Shown: positions 33,530 to 47,189 of the stretch, piece after piece
How positions within the stretch are numbered: the first letter of the stretch is position 1
How the letters are laid out: each line of letters starts with the position of its first letter
NCBI GenBank assembly: GCA_016748015.1
Contig: JAAOMT010000512.1
Coordinates: 1,861,598 to 1,925,597 of the forward strand
Direction of reading: 5' to 3'
Origin: Geosiphon pyriformis
Lineage: Eukaryota; Glomeromycota; Glomeromycetes; Archaeosporales; Geosiphonaceae
Length of the DNA stretch: 64,000 bases
Notes under the pieces: generated by a model
Databases searched by the model: none
Told to the model about the DNA's origin: nothing
What the model saw: the letters and a program-made list of their open reading frames with translations, nothing else
Position numbers and translations under genes: made by a program

Positions 33530-34332
33530 CTATAACTTGGTGCTTAAGTAGTATTTTGGTATGTTGATATCTGAAGGTTTTGTTATGGAGTTTTTTGTAT
33601 AATAGACAAAGATGTAATTAGTTGTTTTTATTTGTAGCTTTCTGAAACCACAGTTTCATTAATTTTTTTTTAGTGTATTGACCAGTAATTTTTCTGGTAA
33701 GTTATCCTCAATTCCGAGTGTCTACCTTTATTTCTGGGTCTTTTAGTGCTATATCCTGACATCAGTACCTCTTCATGTAAATCTTTTTAATCTAGTTAGT
33801 AATACACAAAAAAAATAACAACAGAAAATAAAATGAAATAAAAGAAATAAGCCAAGGCAATAGTTGTTAGTATCCTGTCAATAGCCATAATCAAGAGCTA
33901 TTGTTCTAGTGTGGTCAAATATTCAAGACTATCAACACTTCATGTTGATAGTGAAGAGTAGATTGAAATATCAAATAACTCTTTATTAATATTTGTAAAT
34001 TAGAAGGTTGCTTAAATTAAATCTAAACTAAAAGATCTGTTTTTCTACTTCTAATGCTATTACTATATATACATAATTGAGATTCTTTAATTTTTTAATT
34101 CTTCACATCAGGAATTCTGGAATTCCTGGAATTCTGCAATTCTTCTGAGAGAAATTTTGGAATTCTAAAATCCTGCGATTTCTTGTATAAGAATCCTAAA
34201 ATTCCTGGAATCCTGCAATTCCTTTGAGAAAAATTCTGGAATTTCACATTTACTATGGCTACTTCTGATTGGCTAATTTATATACTAATATACTTCCTAT
34301 ATTTTATGAGTAATATTATTCTCTTTTTTTTA

Positions 34333-34734
34333 CTATTGAGTTCTATCAAGATCTCCTAATTCTAATTCTTTATCTTTGAGTATTTCTTGAATTTTTTTTT
34401 CAAGAATTACTTGTGCTATCTTGTTCTGTAATTCTTCAAATTGAGCATTTGTTATTTTTCTCATCTGATTAATGGTAATAGAGTTCATTTCTGGATTGAG
34501 TAAGATTTCTGGTTGATCTTGAAATCCAGTATGTAGCCAATAGATGGTTCTTGCTTGTATGGTCAAATTGTTTTTTCTCACAAAATGTTTTAGTTGTTGT
34601 AGTATTGTTGTGTCAAATAATCGTTTTGTTTTATCTGTGTATAAACTCTTAATGTTTATGTGTTGTCTCAAGTAAAAATAACAAAAGTTTCTTGGAAATT
34701 GTTGTATCCACCAATTCCAAGTTTTTATAGTCAA
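34333..34734 (-). pseudogene. Conserved C-terminal extension of element C Gag-Pol
   Basis: This 133-codon open piece begins with KTWNWWIQQFPRNFCYFYL and parallels element A 27770-28172 through nearly its whole length (shared YTDKTK, ILQQL, QARTIY, QDQPEILLN, QVILEKKIQEIL). Preservation of this block in two diverged copies argues that it was under selection when the elements were active. No known domain recognised. Confidence 0.8.
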
Positions 34735-37700
34735 CTCTTGATATTGTGTGACTTTTGGTTATGTTTCTATTACCAATTTTACTTTTGAAATTATTTTGTC
34801 AACAGTGTTTTCTGTATTTTTTCTTATTTTATCCTATGGTCTTCTTCTGATGTGTGTGTATCTGATAGTTTGTTAGTTGATTGTAATTTCCATCTCTTGT
34901 TGTTGGATCAGTTGAAAGAGTTGTTGTGCTAGTGAGTAGATGCTGTCAGTAATTTCTATTTTCTGTTGTCTTTTGTTATGTATATCATGTCTTTATATAT
35001 TCTTTTGGTTGTTCAATTTTATGTGTTCAGTCCACTGATTATAATTGGTTCTTGATTTTCTAGAATCTTATCTGGTTTGACTAGTATTCTCTGTACCCTT
35101 AATTGTGGAATATTACTGGTGGATGATAATACTATATAATAATATTGTTTCAGTTGATTACTATGTGCTGCCTTGGTTAAGATTTTGTTGTTCAACCTTA
35201 ATTTATAAGCTTCATTTCCAAGAATTTTTTCTATGTGAAATGGTCCATCCTATTTGGGATCAAATTTTTCACTCCATTGTTTTTCCGTTTTAGTATGATG
35301 CAAAAGTACTTTGTCTCCAATCTTGAATTCAACTGGTTTCTCTGGTAGTTGGTTATCATGTCTTTTTTTTTGTTTTTTTTGTAACTTTTGAATGTTATTA
35401 GCTGCTTTTCACCATGTGTTTTCTAGTGTCTTCATTAAGTTATATGTTTTTCTCAACAGTGTTTTTTGAAAATTATCTTCTGTTATTGGTTTTGTTGGAT
35501 ATGTCTTGACTTCTATCTCAACTGGTAATGTTGTTGTTCTACCATATACTAATTCAAATAGTGTTGCTTGTGTAGTGTCTTGTTTCATTGTCCAATAAGC
35601 AAATAATACTGATGGTATAATCAAATCCCATTTGTCCTGGTTTTCTTGGCTGATTTTGACAATGGCTTCACACAATGTTCTGTTAAATTTTTTAACTAGT
35701 CTATTTGTTTATAAATGGTATGGTAATAATAATGGTCTTTTTATCCCAAATCTTTAACTCAATTCTGTTAATGTTCTATTCACAAAGTGAGTTTTTTGAT
35801 CCGATAACAATTTTTTTGAACATCCATGTCAATAAATCAAGTCTTGATAAATGAATTTGGCAATGGATTTTGCATTTGTCTTTTGAATGGCTTTTGCTTC
35901 TGGCCATTTTGTGAAATAATTTATGGCTATTGCAATATATTTGTTGCTTCTGCTGGTGATTGTTAATGGTCTAACTAAGTCAATTCCAATGCAATCGAAT
36001 AGTTGTCTCACTTTGATTGGTCTCAATGGTTTACTGGGTTTTGTTCCTCCTCTAACAAGCATCACAATTTTGAACATATTGGATGATGTCTGGATATATT
36101 GATAACTAATAGTATCTTTTTCTGATTCTTTCCATGGTTGCTTCTTTATGAAAATGTTTTGCTGTTGGATCTGAGTGCATGTTGAATAATATTGTCTCTT
36201 TTTCTGGTTTTGTAATTACTCTGATTGGTTAATCTGGATTCTTTCTGTTTTTCCAGTAAAGTATATTTTAGTGGTTAATAAAATATTTTGATTGTTGTTT
36301 TATGTTGTTTTGTTTCTTTTGAAATAATTTCTTCTTAAACAATTGAGTATTTATATAATGTTGAAGTTGTTAATTTTTTTGTATATTCATTTTTTATTAT
36401 ATTTTTGGGTTGAAATGTTTTTAAATTTGTCTCATTCATAACAGACCATCAGCATTTCTATTGTCTTTTCCTTTTTTATAATATACTGTATAATTAAATG
36501 GTGAAAGTTTTATTTTTCATCTGGCATGATAATTATCTCCAAATTTTTGTTTCTGGATTGAAGTCAATCCTTTGTGATTAGTGTACACATCAAACTTTTA
36601 ACTCAAATATTTTTTCCATTTGATAACAGCCCAATAGATAACTAAGTATTCTAGTGCTGGAGTTCCATAGTTCTTTTCTGCTGAACTTAAGCTTTTACTG
36701 ATATAAACTACTGAATGTTCTCTTCCATCTGGTCCTCTCTATGATAGTATTGCTTCCAATGCTTGGCCTGATGCATTGGTGGTAATGATGAATGGTTTGC
36801 TGTAATCTGGATACATCAACATTGAAGCTTGGATAAGCTTTCTTCTTAATGTGTCAAACACTTTTTGTTGAGCTTCTGTCTATTTGTACTTTACATTTTT
36901 GGTTTGTAGATAATGAAATGGCTGAGCCAGTTTAAAAAAGTCCTTGATAAAGCAGCAATAATAGCCTACAAATCTCAAAAATGCTCTTAGTTCTATCAAG
37001 TTGGTTGGTACTGAAAAGTTTTTTACTATTGCAATCTTGTCTGAATCTGTTTTGATATTATCTTTGCTTACAACATGTCCCAAAAATTTGAGTTCTGTTT
37101 TTCCAAAAAAACATTTGTTTGTATTCAACTTCAATCCTGCTTTTTTTAATCTTTCAAACACTTGTTGAAGATAATGTAAATGATCATTAAATGTCTTGAA
37201 GAACACATTTGTGTTGTCTAAGTAAACAACTACAGATTTTTACAGTAGTCCAGTATAAATAATTTTCATGAGCCATTGGAATGTGGCTGGAGCATTCATC
37301 AATCCAAATAGCATTACTTCGAATTCAAAATTTCCTTCTCAAGTTGTAAACACTGTCTTTTTTTTATCCTCTGGTTTTATAGCTACTTATCAGTAACCAC
37401 TGTCTAAGTCTAATGTTGAGAACCATTTCTTTTCTTCAAAAGCATCAAACAATTCTTGGATCTTTGGAGTCAGATAGCTATCTTCTTTGGTCACTTCATT
37501 TAGTTTCTGGTAATTCACACAAAAGCAGATTTTTCCATTTTTCTTATGGACTAGTACTACTGGTAATGACTATGGACTTATTAATGGTTGAATTAACCTG
37601 TTGTCAAACATCTGATTGATTTCTTGATGAATGATTTCATGGCTGGCTAGTGGTATCCTGTATGCTTTTTGTTTTATTGGCATTATATCTTCAGTCTTAA

Positions 37701-40700
37701 TCTGATGTTGAATTATGTCAGTTTTGCCAAATTCATTTTTGCTGGCAAAGATGTCATTGAAGTTATTGAGTAATATTTTGAGTTGTATACATTGTAGTAA
37801 ATCTAGATTTTTCAAGTTTATTTGTTTTAATTGTTCTGGTTGGAACAGATAACATTCTTCTTATTTATATATTGTCTGAGATGTAATATTCACATATCCA
37901 CATAGTTGTGAAAAATCTGGAATAGTGTTTGGTAATTGTTCTTCAATTTTGGTAGTTAAATATCCAATAATAGTTTTTTCCAGTATCTTGATAATGTCTC
38001 CTGTGTAGTTATAAATGGGAATTTTAATGTGGTTGTGGTTTTTGGCTGGTATGTGTAAATTAACTAATTTAATCTTTTCTGATTCACAAAAGGTTGCTTC
38101 TGCTTCAAAAATTTAAACCTAATCCTTCACTTTTCTCTCTATGGTTACCATATACTGGTCATATGACGAAATAGAAATTGGTTAACATGTAAAGATAATT
38201 TCTCTCTTGTTAACAATTTCTTTCTCTGTCATATTGACTGGTACATCTATTCTACCTGTGGATCCAAATCCCTGTATCTTTCTAACTGTAATCCCTAATT
38301 TTTCTCTGTTTCCCACTAATACTAGTTAAGCTATTTTCACTAGAAGCAGAAATATTGTCTGTGTTATCTTTTCATTTGGTTCTATGATATAGGTTTTTAC
38401 TGAATTATTTTATAGCATAGCAATAATATTTTCTACATATCCTGTGTCAATTATCCCTTCTCTGATGTTGATTCTCTTTTTTACTAAACTACTTCTGGAT
38501 GCTAATTGAACCATAATTGTTGCTGGAATTTGCAGTGCTATTTTGAGATTGATGCAGGTGCATGAATGTGGTTCCAATTTAATGATATCTCTTCCTGGAT
38601 ACCTCAGATCAAATCCTGCATCAGTATTATGTACATATTCTGACATGATATTCTTATTGTTATTGCTAAACCATTTTAGTTTCTGCTTTTTGGTAAGGTC
38701 TGAAAGCACAATATATTGTTTGTAGTTTATATTGGAGTTTAAATCTGGGTTTAAATTATTGTTGTTATTATGGCCATATTGAGTGGAACTGGAACTGTTG
38801 TTTTCATTGTCATCATTGTTAGAGTTTGAATCAGAATTGAACTTTGATTCCAATTCTGATGCACAGCTGCTAATTGGTTCTTCCTCTTTTGAGATTGTGT
38901 AGATCATGCATGGTGGTGGATTATAAATAAGATCACACTCATTACAATATTGAAATCACATGAAATTAAACAGTAATCATATAGTCGGATATTTATTTGA
39001 GCCAAATACTGCTCTTGTTCCTCTCTTGTTAGTGCCAAATTTTGTTAATGCTCATGAAATTCTTTTGGATCTGCTTTCAGATCCAGGAAAGCATTTGAGT
39101 TGAGGATCAGAACAATGTTGACTGGTTCTGGAGAGTTGTTCTTGATTTCCAATATTTCACTGGGCATAGTGTCTTTTACTTTGGCATTTGCCATCTGCCA
39201 AATCTCATTCTTGTTGTGTGGATAACCATCCAAGCAAGAGATCACATGGTGCCAGATGACAGTTATTGGCATATCACAACTTATCCAATTGCTAATAAGG
39301 ATCGTGTATTGACATAAAGTGTCACACATTCCTTCTCAACCAGGAATGTCATTTTACATTCTTTCATCAAGCAGTTGTTCACTATAAGCAAGGCATAGTT
39401 TATTGTCCCACTTGCTTTGTTTTTTTTGATAGCCATAGCATTCGCAGTAACAAGGCTTGCAATAGTAATGGATTTATGTCCAGTAATCTTCATCTGATAC
39501 AACCTAAGCTCTTATGAAAGACAATTTTTTTTTGCAGTCTTTGCACCTAAGGGGAATATAAGGTGGTTCTGACCTGGTATCTGTTGAGTATGTACTTCCC
39601 TAACTGCTTGTTATGGTGGTGTCATTGGTTTTTTTAGGTATGGTTTTCTCCTTTTTTTTCCCTTTTCTTTTGTCTTTTTTTTCCCAGTCTAGAATCAGTG
39701 ACATTTTATTTTGATTATTGTTATTCCATGTGTTTTGATCAATTCTCCAGATAAGTTTTTCTGTGCACTTTTTTTTTTCTTGTTTGTTTTATGAAAGTAT
39801 TGGTGATAGCTTGTTGTGGTTCTCATCAGCTCACAAGACTTGATAGGCTTTCCAAAGAGATTTGCTTACTTCTTTCTCGAGTTTTATTAATGGTGCTGGC
39901 ACATTAGTGGTTTTAAAATGACTGCATGTTGCTAGTGCTTGTGTGTATTGGCCATTTTGGCTGATTTGCAATTTTTGAGTAGTCTAATTAAGTGTCATGT
40001 TGGTTTTGGACAGCCAATCATTTCCTATTAGAGCTTGATATTGGATGGCTTCCATAACTAATACTTTGATTGATATGATGATGTCATTGACCTCTATAGG
40101 AAGGTCACCAATCAGGGTTTTGGTCACTCTATTAGCAGTAATTATGTGCATACTGGCAATGTGATCAACTTGACAATCTAATTGGTCCATGAGATGTTGT
40201 GTAATGATGCTGCCAGCTAATCTACTGTCTAGAATTAGTTTGATGACATGACCATTAACTTTTATATTAGTGTACATGGCAGTAATTGGTTTGGTGTTAA
40301 GAGTGGCTCCACTAAATAATAGGACTAGTGTGGTTTCTTCTAGTTCAAAAGAAAAAATAACTGCTAGAGATTTGTTATTAGAAATAGTTGCTGGTAAAAT
40401 ATTACTGGTAAGTGGTTAATTCTGGTTAGATTCTGGATTGTTGGATGGGGTGCCTTCTGGAATAACCAGAAGACTTAAATAGTTCTGGAAATTCAAATTT
40501 TGGACATGGCTGGTGCCCAAATTCTAGTGACAAGATCTTGATTGTTGGGCTGATAAACTGGAGATCAGTTGGTGAATTATTATTGCTGATTTCCAGTTTT
40601 GTTGTGTCATTCTTGGCCTGTGTGTTCCATTTTAAGGTAAGTTTTGTGGCAGTGTTTGAATTTGTTGGAGTTGATAGATTACTGGTGGCTGTGGTTGATA

Positions 40701-42480
40701 TATTACTTGTGGCTGTGGCTGATAAATTGGAGTTTAATATACTGGTGGTTAATAGATTGGCTGCTGCATTATTGGCAGGTATGTAGGTTGATATTGATTT
40801 TGGTTTAAGTAAGGATTCGGGTTTGAAACTGGCAATTGGGGTTTCTGTATTGATTTTCTGATCATTGGTTTTTATTATTAAATTGGCAGTCAATTTTTAG
40901 ATGGTCTTGTCTTCTATAGTTGTGGCAAACATGTATTTCTGGCTGTCACAACTGATTGGATGATAATGGTTGTGACTGATGTTGGAAATGATTCACATTT
41001 TCTTGGTTACTGCATCATTGTGGGGGTTGATAAACTGCCTGATTATTGCTAGTTAAGTATCTCTCTAGTTTTTGATTAATTGAATTACTGAATTGTTTCA
41101 ATTTGGAATCCAATTCAGATGATCTATTTATTACTAGATTTATGGCTTGGATGTGGTTGGCTTCTAACTCAGCTAACTTAAAGTCTCTGGTATGTGTAAC
41201 TGTGTCTTAAAGAATGGCTGCATGTAATGGATGTATGTGTTGTAAAATGCTACTACACAGACCACAAATGAACTGATTCAAGATTTGTGGTTCTGTGAAA
41301 TAGTTGGTGTTAATTGCTTGAATTTGGCACAGATTTTGCTGGAAACATCTCAAGTAAGTGGTAACTGCTTCAGTATCTTCCTGTTTAATGGTGGTGAAGA
41401 TATTGGCCAAGCAATTAATGCTATTATTATTACTAAAATATTTTAAGAATTCAAGTTTGAATTCTTGGAAGGTTTGTGGTCTAGCTGCTAAACTCTGATA
41501 CCATATATTAGCAGTATCTTGGAGAAAGTAAGAAATCACTTGAAGGGCTCTGTTGTTATCCCAATTATTGGCAGTAATGGCTTTGGCAACGTCATTGATC
41601 TATGCTTAAGCATTGTCTTCTTTATCAGTGAATTTCTTAAGTTTGGCAATTGGAGCATAGGCCATTAAATTCATGTTTTGTTGTTGAGGTGGTTGTTGCA
41701 GTGGTTGTGGTTGTTAAAGAGGTTGTTGAATTAGTTGAATTAGTTGTAGAGGCTCAGTTATTGGATTAATCAGTGGCTGATTGATGATGATTATTGGAAG
41801 TATATTTGGTTGATTAATTAATTTAGAGTTTGGATTATTCTGATTTTTTAATGGTAGAATATTTGGAGTTTTGACTTCCAGATTTTCTAAATTTGGATTT
41901 TGTTGAGTCTGAAAGTTTGGGGTTTCAATGTCCAGGTTTTCTGGAATTAAATTCTGGTAAGTAAATTTCTGATTTTTGGTTTCTTCTTTTTCTTCCTTTT
42001 TTGATTCTGTTACCTCCTATGGATCAGCTGTTTCAAAATCTGGTGAAGGTGGCAGTAATCAGTATCCTGATGGGATGGTTGATTATGATTTAAATCTTTC
42101 AAAATAATTACCATAAATTCCTAATAACTCTGCTTTTTTTTGTTTACTTTGAAATTGGAGTCGTTCAAATGTTGATGTCACATTTGATGTGGACATGCCT
42201 GTTGATGAGATGTTGATGGCACTTCCAAATGTATAATGGTATGATGGGTTTGTTGGTAATTCAACTCTGGTTTTCTTCCATGTGGGTGGTTGGATCTCTT
42301 TTGGTGTCACTGTTGGTGTTTGTACTCTTCCTTTGCTTTTGTCTATGTAGGTGATGAGGAATTGTTGTTGAGTATATCTTTTAATGGTTTAATTGATTTT
42401 TCTGATGATTGGTGCAAAACTGTAGTTTCTTGGTAAGCTGGTATGTTGAAACAATTCCATATAGAAATTTTTTTTTGCAG

Positions 42481-43439
42481 TGTTACCAGATGAAATTAAA
42501 GATATTGCTTAGTATGAAATTACCCTTATAATTCTTATCATTTCAAATTATCACTTATTACATTAACAAAATATCCGAAATTATCATTTAATTAATAACC
42601 CAATTTGTACATAACACAAATGTAACCTAATTGCGATGATCAATCATGCAATACTCCAAACTATATAACATTCAAAAAGTTTGCCAAAATTTGTAGAAAT
42701 TCACCAAAATAATTGATAGTTCACTGAAATATCTAATAGTTTACAGAAATAACTTGTAGTTTGCCAAAATGTATCTTTGATTCAGTGAAATTATAGAAAA
42801 GAGCAAAGTTCAAGTTCATAGAATAGTGTTATGACAAGTTGTATAAAAGAAAAGCTTCTCTCTTCGAGAAAATGTATCTTACTTTAGATTTATTACTTAG
42901 AACTATTCCTACACACACAAAAAAAAATAAATATCAAATAAATTTGAAAAACCAAATTCTTTAATTATTGCTTAGAAAATCTCCAAAAACCCAATTAACA
43001 TTTTGAAATTGATTAGCTACCAATTTCAATAAACTGTTAGTGACTCCAGGCCTGGATAGAAAACGTTTTCCTTGACAGAATTCAATTTCTTTTACATTTT
43101 TTTTATTTTTTTTTTCTTTTCTTATTACAATCATTAGAGTAGCCTACAGACAAGATTTCTGTAGAAGAGTTGACTTTTACAGTAAAGTAACTACACATTT
43201 TTAGTGAGCTTTCAGATGAGCAATTCCTGGGAAAGAGTTGACATTTACTACAACATAACTACATAAAGTAACTGGCAAAAAATTGGCTATTCCACTATAA
43301 GCTCAGCAGTTCAAATTATAGGAGATAATTTGAAGATAAATTCAGTTATTGGAGGTTCAACTATTTCTAGAAAACGTAAATTTGCAACCAACAGACATTT
43401 ACAACATTCAAGAAAAGAGACCAAAAACCTCTGGTAACA
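42481..43439 (+). repeat. Solo LTR of the element B family inserted in element C gag
   Basis: It begins TGTTACCAGATG and ends CTGGTAACA, and matches the reverse complement of both element B LTRs, including the run of AAT-AGTT-CAC-AAAT motifs at about 42680-42790. The 4-bp duplication GCAG (42477-42480 and 43440-43443) is perfect. It interrupts the gag frame after the NIESA residues. Being less mutated than the element B LTRs, it marks later activity of that family. Confidence 0.9.
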
Positions 43440-43680
43440 GCAGATTCAATGTTAACTGTTTCTCCTAAGCAGTCTGTGATTTTATTATTGATGTAGAAAT
43501 TAAAGGCTGATTCTGTTAGGAAATGGTTATTGTTTAATTCCAATTGTTGGCTGTATTGTTGAAACAAGGATTTGGTGAATCCTAAATGATTTGCTTCTAT
43601 GATTTCTGATTTTGCCACTTTTAGATAATTGTTGTTGGTGCTGGTTCTTTGTAGGATTATATTTCACAGGAAGCACCAAT

Positions 43681-44512
43681 TGTTACAAGTAATTATTTGA
43701 GGTCTCAAATCAAATAATAAATTTGTAACTTGGTGCTTGAGTAGTATTCTGGTATGTTGATATCTGAAGGTTTTGTTATGGAGTTTTTTGTATAATAGAC
43801 AGAAATATAATTGGTTGTTTTTATCTATAGCTTCTCGAAACCACAGTTTCATCAATTTCTTTCTCAGCATAATAGCCAGTAATTCTTCTGGTAAGCTATC
43901 CTCAATTCTAAGTGTCTACTTTTATTCCTGGGTCTTTTACCAGTGCTATATTCTGACATCAGTATCTTTGTGCATAAATCTTTTTAATTCAGTTAGTAAT
44001 ATACAAAAGAAATAACAACAGAAAATAAAATGAAATAAAAGAAATAAACCAAGGCAATAGTTGTTAGTATTCTGTCAATAGCCATAATTAAGAGCTATTA
44101 TTCTAGTATGGTTAAGTATTCAAGACTATCAATATAAAGTGTTGATAATAGAGAGTAGATTGAAATATCAAATAACTTTTTATTAATATTTGTGAATTGG
44201 AAGGTTGCTTAAATTAAATCTAAATTGAGAGATCTGTTTTTCTACTTTTAATACTACCACTATATATACATAATTGAGATTCCTTAATTTCTCAATTCTT
44301 CATACCAGAAATCTTGGAATTCCTGGAATCTTGCAATTTCTTTAAGAAGAATCCTGGAATTCTGGAATCCTGTGATTCCTTGTATAAGAATTCTGAAATT
44401 CCTGGAATCCTGCAATTCTTTTGAAAGGAATTCTAGAATTTCACATTTACTATGGCTATTTCTGATTGGCTAATTTATATGCTAATATACTTCCTATATT
44501 CTATGAGTAATA
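43681..44512 (-). repeat. 5' LTR of element C
   Basis: A complete 832-bp LTR. On the + strand it opens TGTTACAAGTAATTATTTGA and closes CTATGAGTAATA. It holds an inverted-repeat array at about 44280-44450, next to a TATATATACATA box read on the - strand. It serves as the reference for the relic copies at 15966-16617 and 46.7-47.1 kb. Confidence 0.9.
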
Positions 44513-46699
44513 TTATTAAACTTTAATAAAATAAAATTAAAATTCTAAAATTTACAATATATTAAATTTTAAATATATATTGTTTTATTTTAAAAAATTT
44601 ACATATTTAAATAATTATAATATTATTAAATTTTATATTAACAAATTATAATTAAGTTTAATTTTAATTATTATTATTATTATTATTATTTTGTAATTTA
44701 TAATTTAAGTATTTAACAAGTATTTTGTAATTTGTAATTTAATTATTTAATAAGTATTTTGTAATTTATAATTTAATTGTTTTAATATTTACAATTTTGT
44801 AAACTTAATATATATTATTATTAATTTTGTAAAATAATTTTACAAAATAATTTTTTGTTTTTTACATTAATAAGTAAACTAAATAATAATAACACTAATA
44901 ATAATAATATAAAAATAAATAATATTAACATAAATAAACAATATTTAATAGAAAAAATTTATTATTTTATTAAAATAACAATATAAATTTAAATAATATA
45001 AACACAATTTCAAAAATTTTTAAAATTAAAATTAAATAAATAATTACAAAATCTTTAAAAATTAATTTTAATATTATCATTAATAATTTAAGTGCTTTTT
45101 TTCTCTTTTTTTTAAAATTAAAGTTAATATTTTTATTATAAAGTTATTGTATTAAATATTAAGCTTTTTACAATTGGTAATAATTTTTTTAAAAAAAAAT
45201 TAAAAATAATTAAGAATATGTTTTTAAATATAAATAGTTTTAAAAAAGTTTTTACCTTCTTAAAATTTGATAAAATTATTTATGTTATTTTTACATATAA
45301 ATTAATAATGTTAAAAACTGTGAATTTAACAAATATTAACAATATAATAGTAAACATTAATTTTAAAAATAATTAATTAATTATATAACTCAAATTGTAA
45401 TACTTAAAAAAAAATCTTATTAGAACTTTTTTTAAAGCTATATATATTGTATTGTCTAAATTTGACAATATTAAATTAATTAAAATATTAATAAAATTAT
45501 AATAAAAAGCATTAGTGAAATTTAAAAATCAAGCTTAAATTAATTTTTTTATATTTAAATAATTTATTCTAATTAGTAAAAATATAATTTATATAACTAA
45601 ATCAATATTAATAAGTTATTATAAAATATTAAAATATTTATTGAATTTTGTTTTATATTTTGTTAAATAAATATTATTGTACATAATTTGTAAATTTTTC
45701 TAAAATTAATTAATAAAAAAACTTGTATAATTAATTATTATTATATTATATATGTTTATACAAAATATATTATTGTTTGTTTTAAATTTAAAAAAATATA
45801 ATATAAATTTTGATTATAGTTTTAGTTTTTAAAAACATTAATTTAAATTAAATTAAGTTAAATTTGCTTAAATATTCTTTTTGTAAAAATTTTGATCATA
45901 TTATATTAATATGTAATTTAAATACAATTTTATCTTTAAGAATTAAAACCAGAAAATCATTTTTAAATTTTAATAAAAGTAGTTTAACAGCTATTTATAC
46001 CAAAAAATCAGCTTTTATTACTTGTTTAATGTTTTTAAAAGTAAATTTTAGATCCAAATTACAAGTAATAATTATTTTAATATTTTTTTGGTTTGTTTTT
46101 TAGTAGTTTTTTATTTATAAATACTTAATTTTTTTTATTATTTAATATTTTTATTTTTTTGTTGTAATTACTGGTTTAAATTTAATTATAAATAATTTTT
46201 TTGTATTTTTATTATTAATTTTATTTAATAATATTAATAATTTCTTATTTCTAAATATAAGCAATAATAATAATAATATTTTTAAACTTAATAGTTTCAA
46301 AATTAATATGTTAAAACCTAAAAACTCTATAGAAACTGTTTTTATAAAACTAATTATTTGTGTATTAATTCGGTTTTCTCTTTTTTTCTATTTTTAATAT
46401 TAAAATTAATTTAAAAAATGGCTATATACAATATTTAAAATATAAATAATTTAATTTTTATAGTTGTAGAAACAAAATTAAAAGATTAAATTAAACTTTA
46501 AATAAAAAATAACTTTAATAATATATATATTTTTATATTTGGTTTAGATATTAGTTATTTAAACTATAATATTACAATTAGTATAAACAATAATCTAATT
46601 TATTATTTTTATAAAATTTTTAAAATAGTTAATTAATTTTTGTTAAGATTACTATTATTATAAGTAAAAGTTTTGAGATTTATAAAGTTTTTATAACTT

Positions 46700-47100
46700 A
46701 ATATTAAGATTAGTTGTTGCTATAATTTAAAATTTTTTTAAATATTTGGTTTAAAAGTTTTTTGTATAATAAACAAAAATTCAATATAATAATAAATAAT
46801 ACTTAATATTTAATTTTTTTGGTATAATAATTGGTTTATTCTAATATTTACACTTTTTTAATAAACAATTCTAGTTTTTATAACTATATTTATATTTTTT
46901 CTTGGTATTTTTTACTAAATAATTTTTAATATTATAATTTTAGTGTTTTTTTTAATTAATTAGTAAAATAAAACAAACATAAAAAGAAGCAATAATAAAA
47001 ATAAAAATTCGTATTTTATTAATAATTATAATTAAAAACTATTGTTTTAATGATATTAAATATATAATATTAATTTAAATAAGTTAAATTTTAATAAATA
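46700..47100 (-). repeat. Highly mutated LTR relic of the A/C family
   Basis: AGTTTTTTGTATAATAAACA at about 46758 matches the same place in the LTR of element C (43785 on), followed by a TATAATAATTGGT-type match to the ATAATAGCCAGT region, then AATTAGTAAAATAAAACAAA and a CTATTGTTTTAATGATATTAAA end corresponding to AGCTATTATTCTAGTATGGT. Most differences from element C are C-to-T or G-to-A. Outer boundaries cannot be fixed. Confidence 0.65.
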
Positions 47101-47189
47101 AAACTTTTTTTTATCCCAAATTTCCAAAAAAGAGTTAAATTTTTGAAAGAAGTTTTTTTTGTTTTATATTTATTATTTATCAAGAAATA

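Larger units (their letters stand above)
32428..34315 (-). repeat. 3' LTR of element C, interrupted
   Basis: The two parts 32428-32473 and 33534-34315 add up to 828 bp, close to the 832-bp 5' LTR. Removing the inserted LTR plus one CTGT/CTAT duplication restores a sequence that aligns directly with 43681-43740. The U3 end reads TATGAGTAATA, with TG-to-TA decay of the terminus. Confidence 0.85.
34333..43680 (-). pseudogene. gag-pol of element C, broken
   Basis: Same domain order as element A. Gag start region 43618 downward (ANHLGFTKSLFQQYSQQLEL), cut after NIESA by the solo LTR; capsid part about 41200-42310; protease 39984-40277 (LILDSRLAGSIIT, catalytic Asp kept but Gly lost); zinc and dUTPase side 38410-39550 (DAGFDLRYPG, IIDTGYVEN); RT about 36880-37815 (LNTNKCFFGKTELKFLGH); integrase 35409-36077 (IGIDLVRPL, YFTKWPEAKAI); C-terminal extension 34333-35110. 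Several stops match transition changes in Trp, Gln or Arg codons. As in A, the expected first Met codon is GTG. Confidence 0.88.
32428..44512 (-). mobile_element. Element C: Ty3/gypsy LTR retrotransposon related to A, with two later insertions
   Basis: Read on the - strand: 5' LTR 43681-44512, primer-binding site 43678-43662, gag-pol down to 34333, polypurine tract 34329-34316, 3' LTR 34315-33534 plus 32473-32428. The 3' LTR is split by an A-family LTR (32474-33529) and gag is split by a B-family solo LTR (42481-43439). Likely 4-bp target duplications are TCAT (32424-32427) and TTAT (44513-44516), one C/T apart. Protein pieces match element A throughout. It is older than A, judging by more broken frames. 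Confidence 0.9.
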
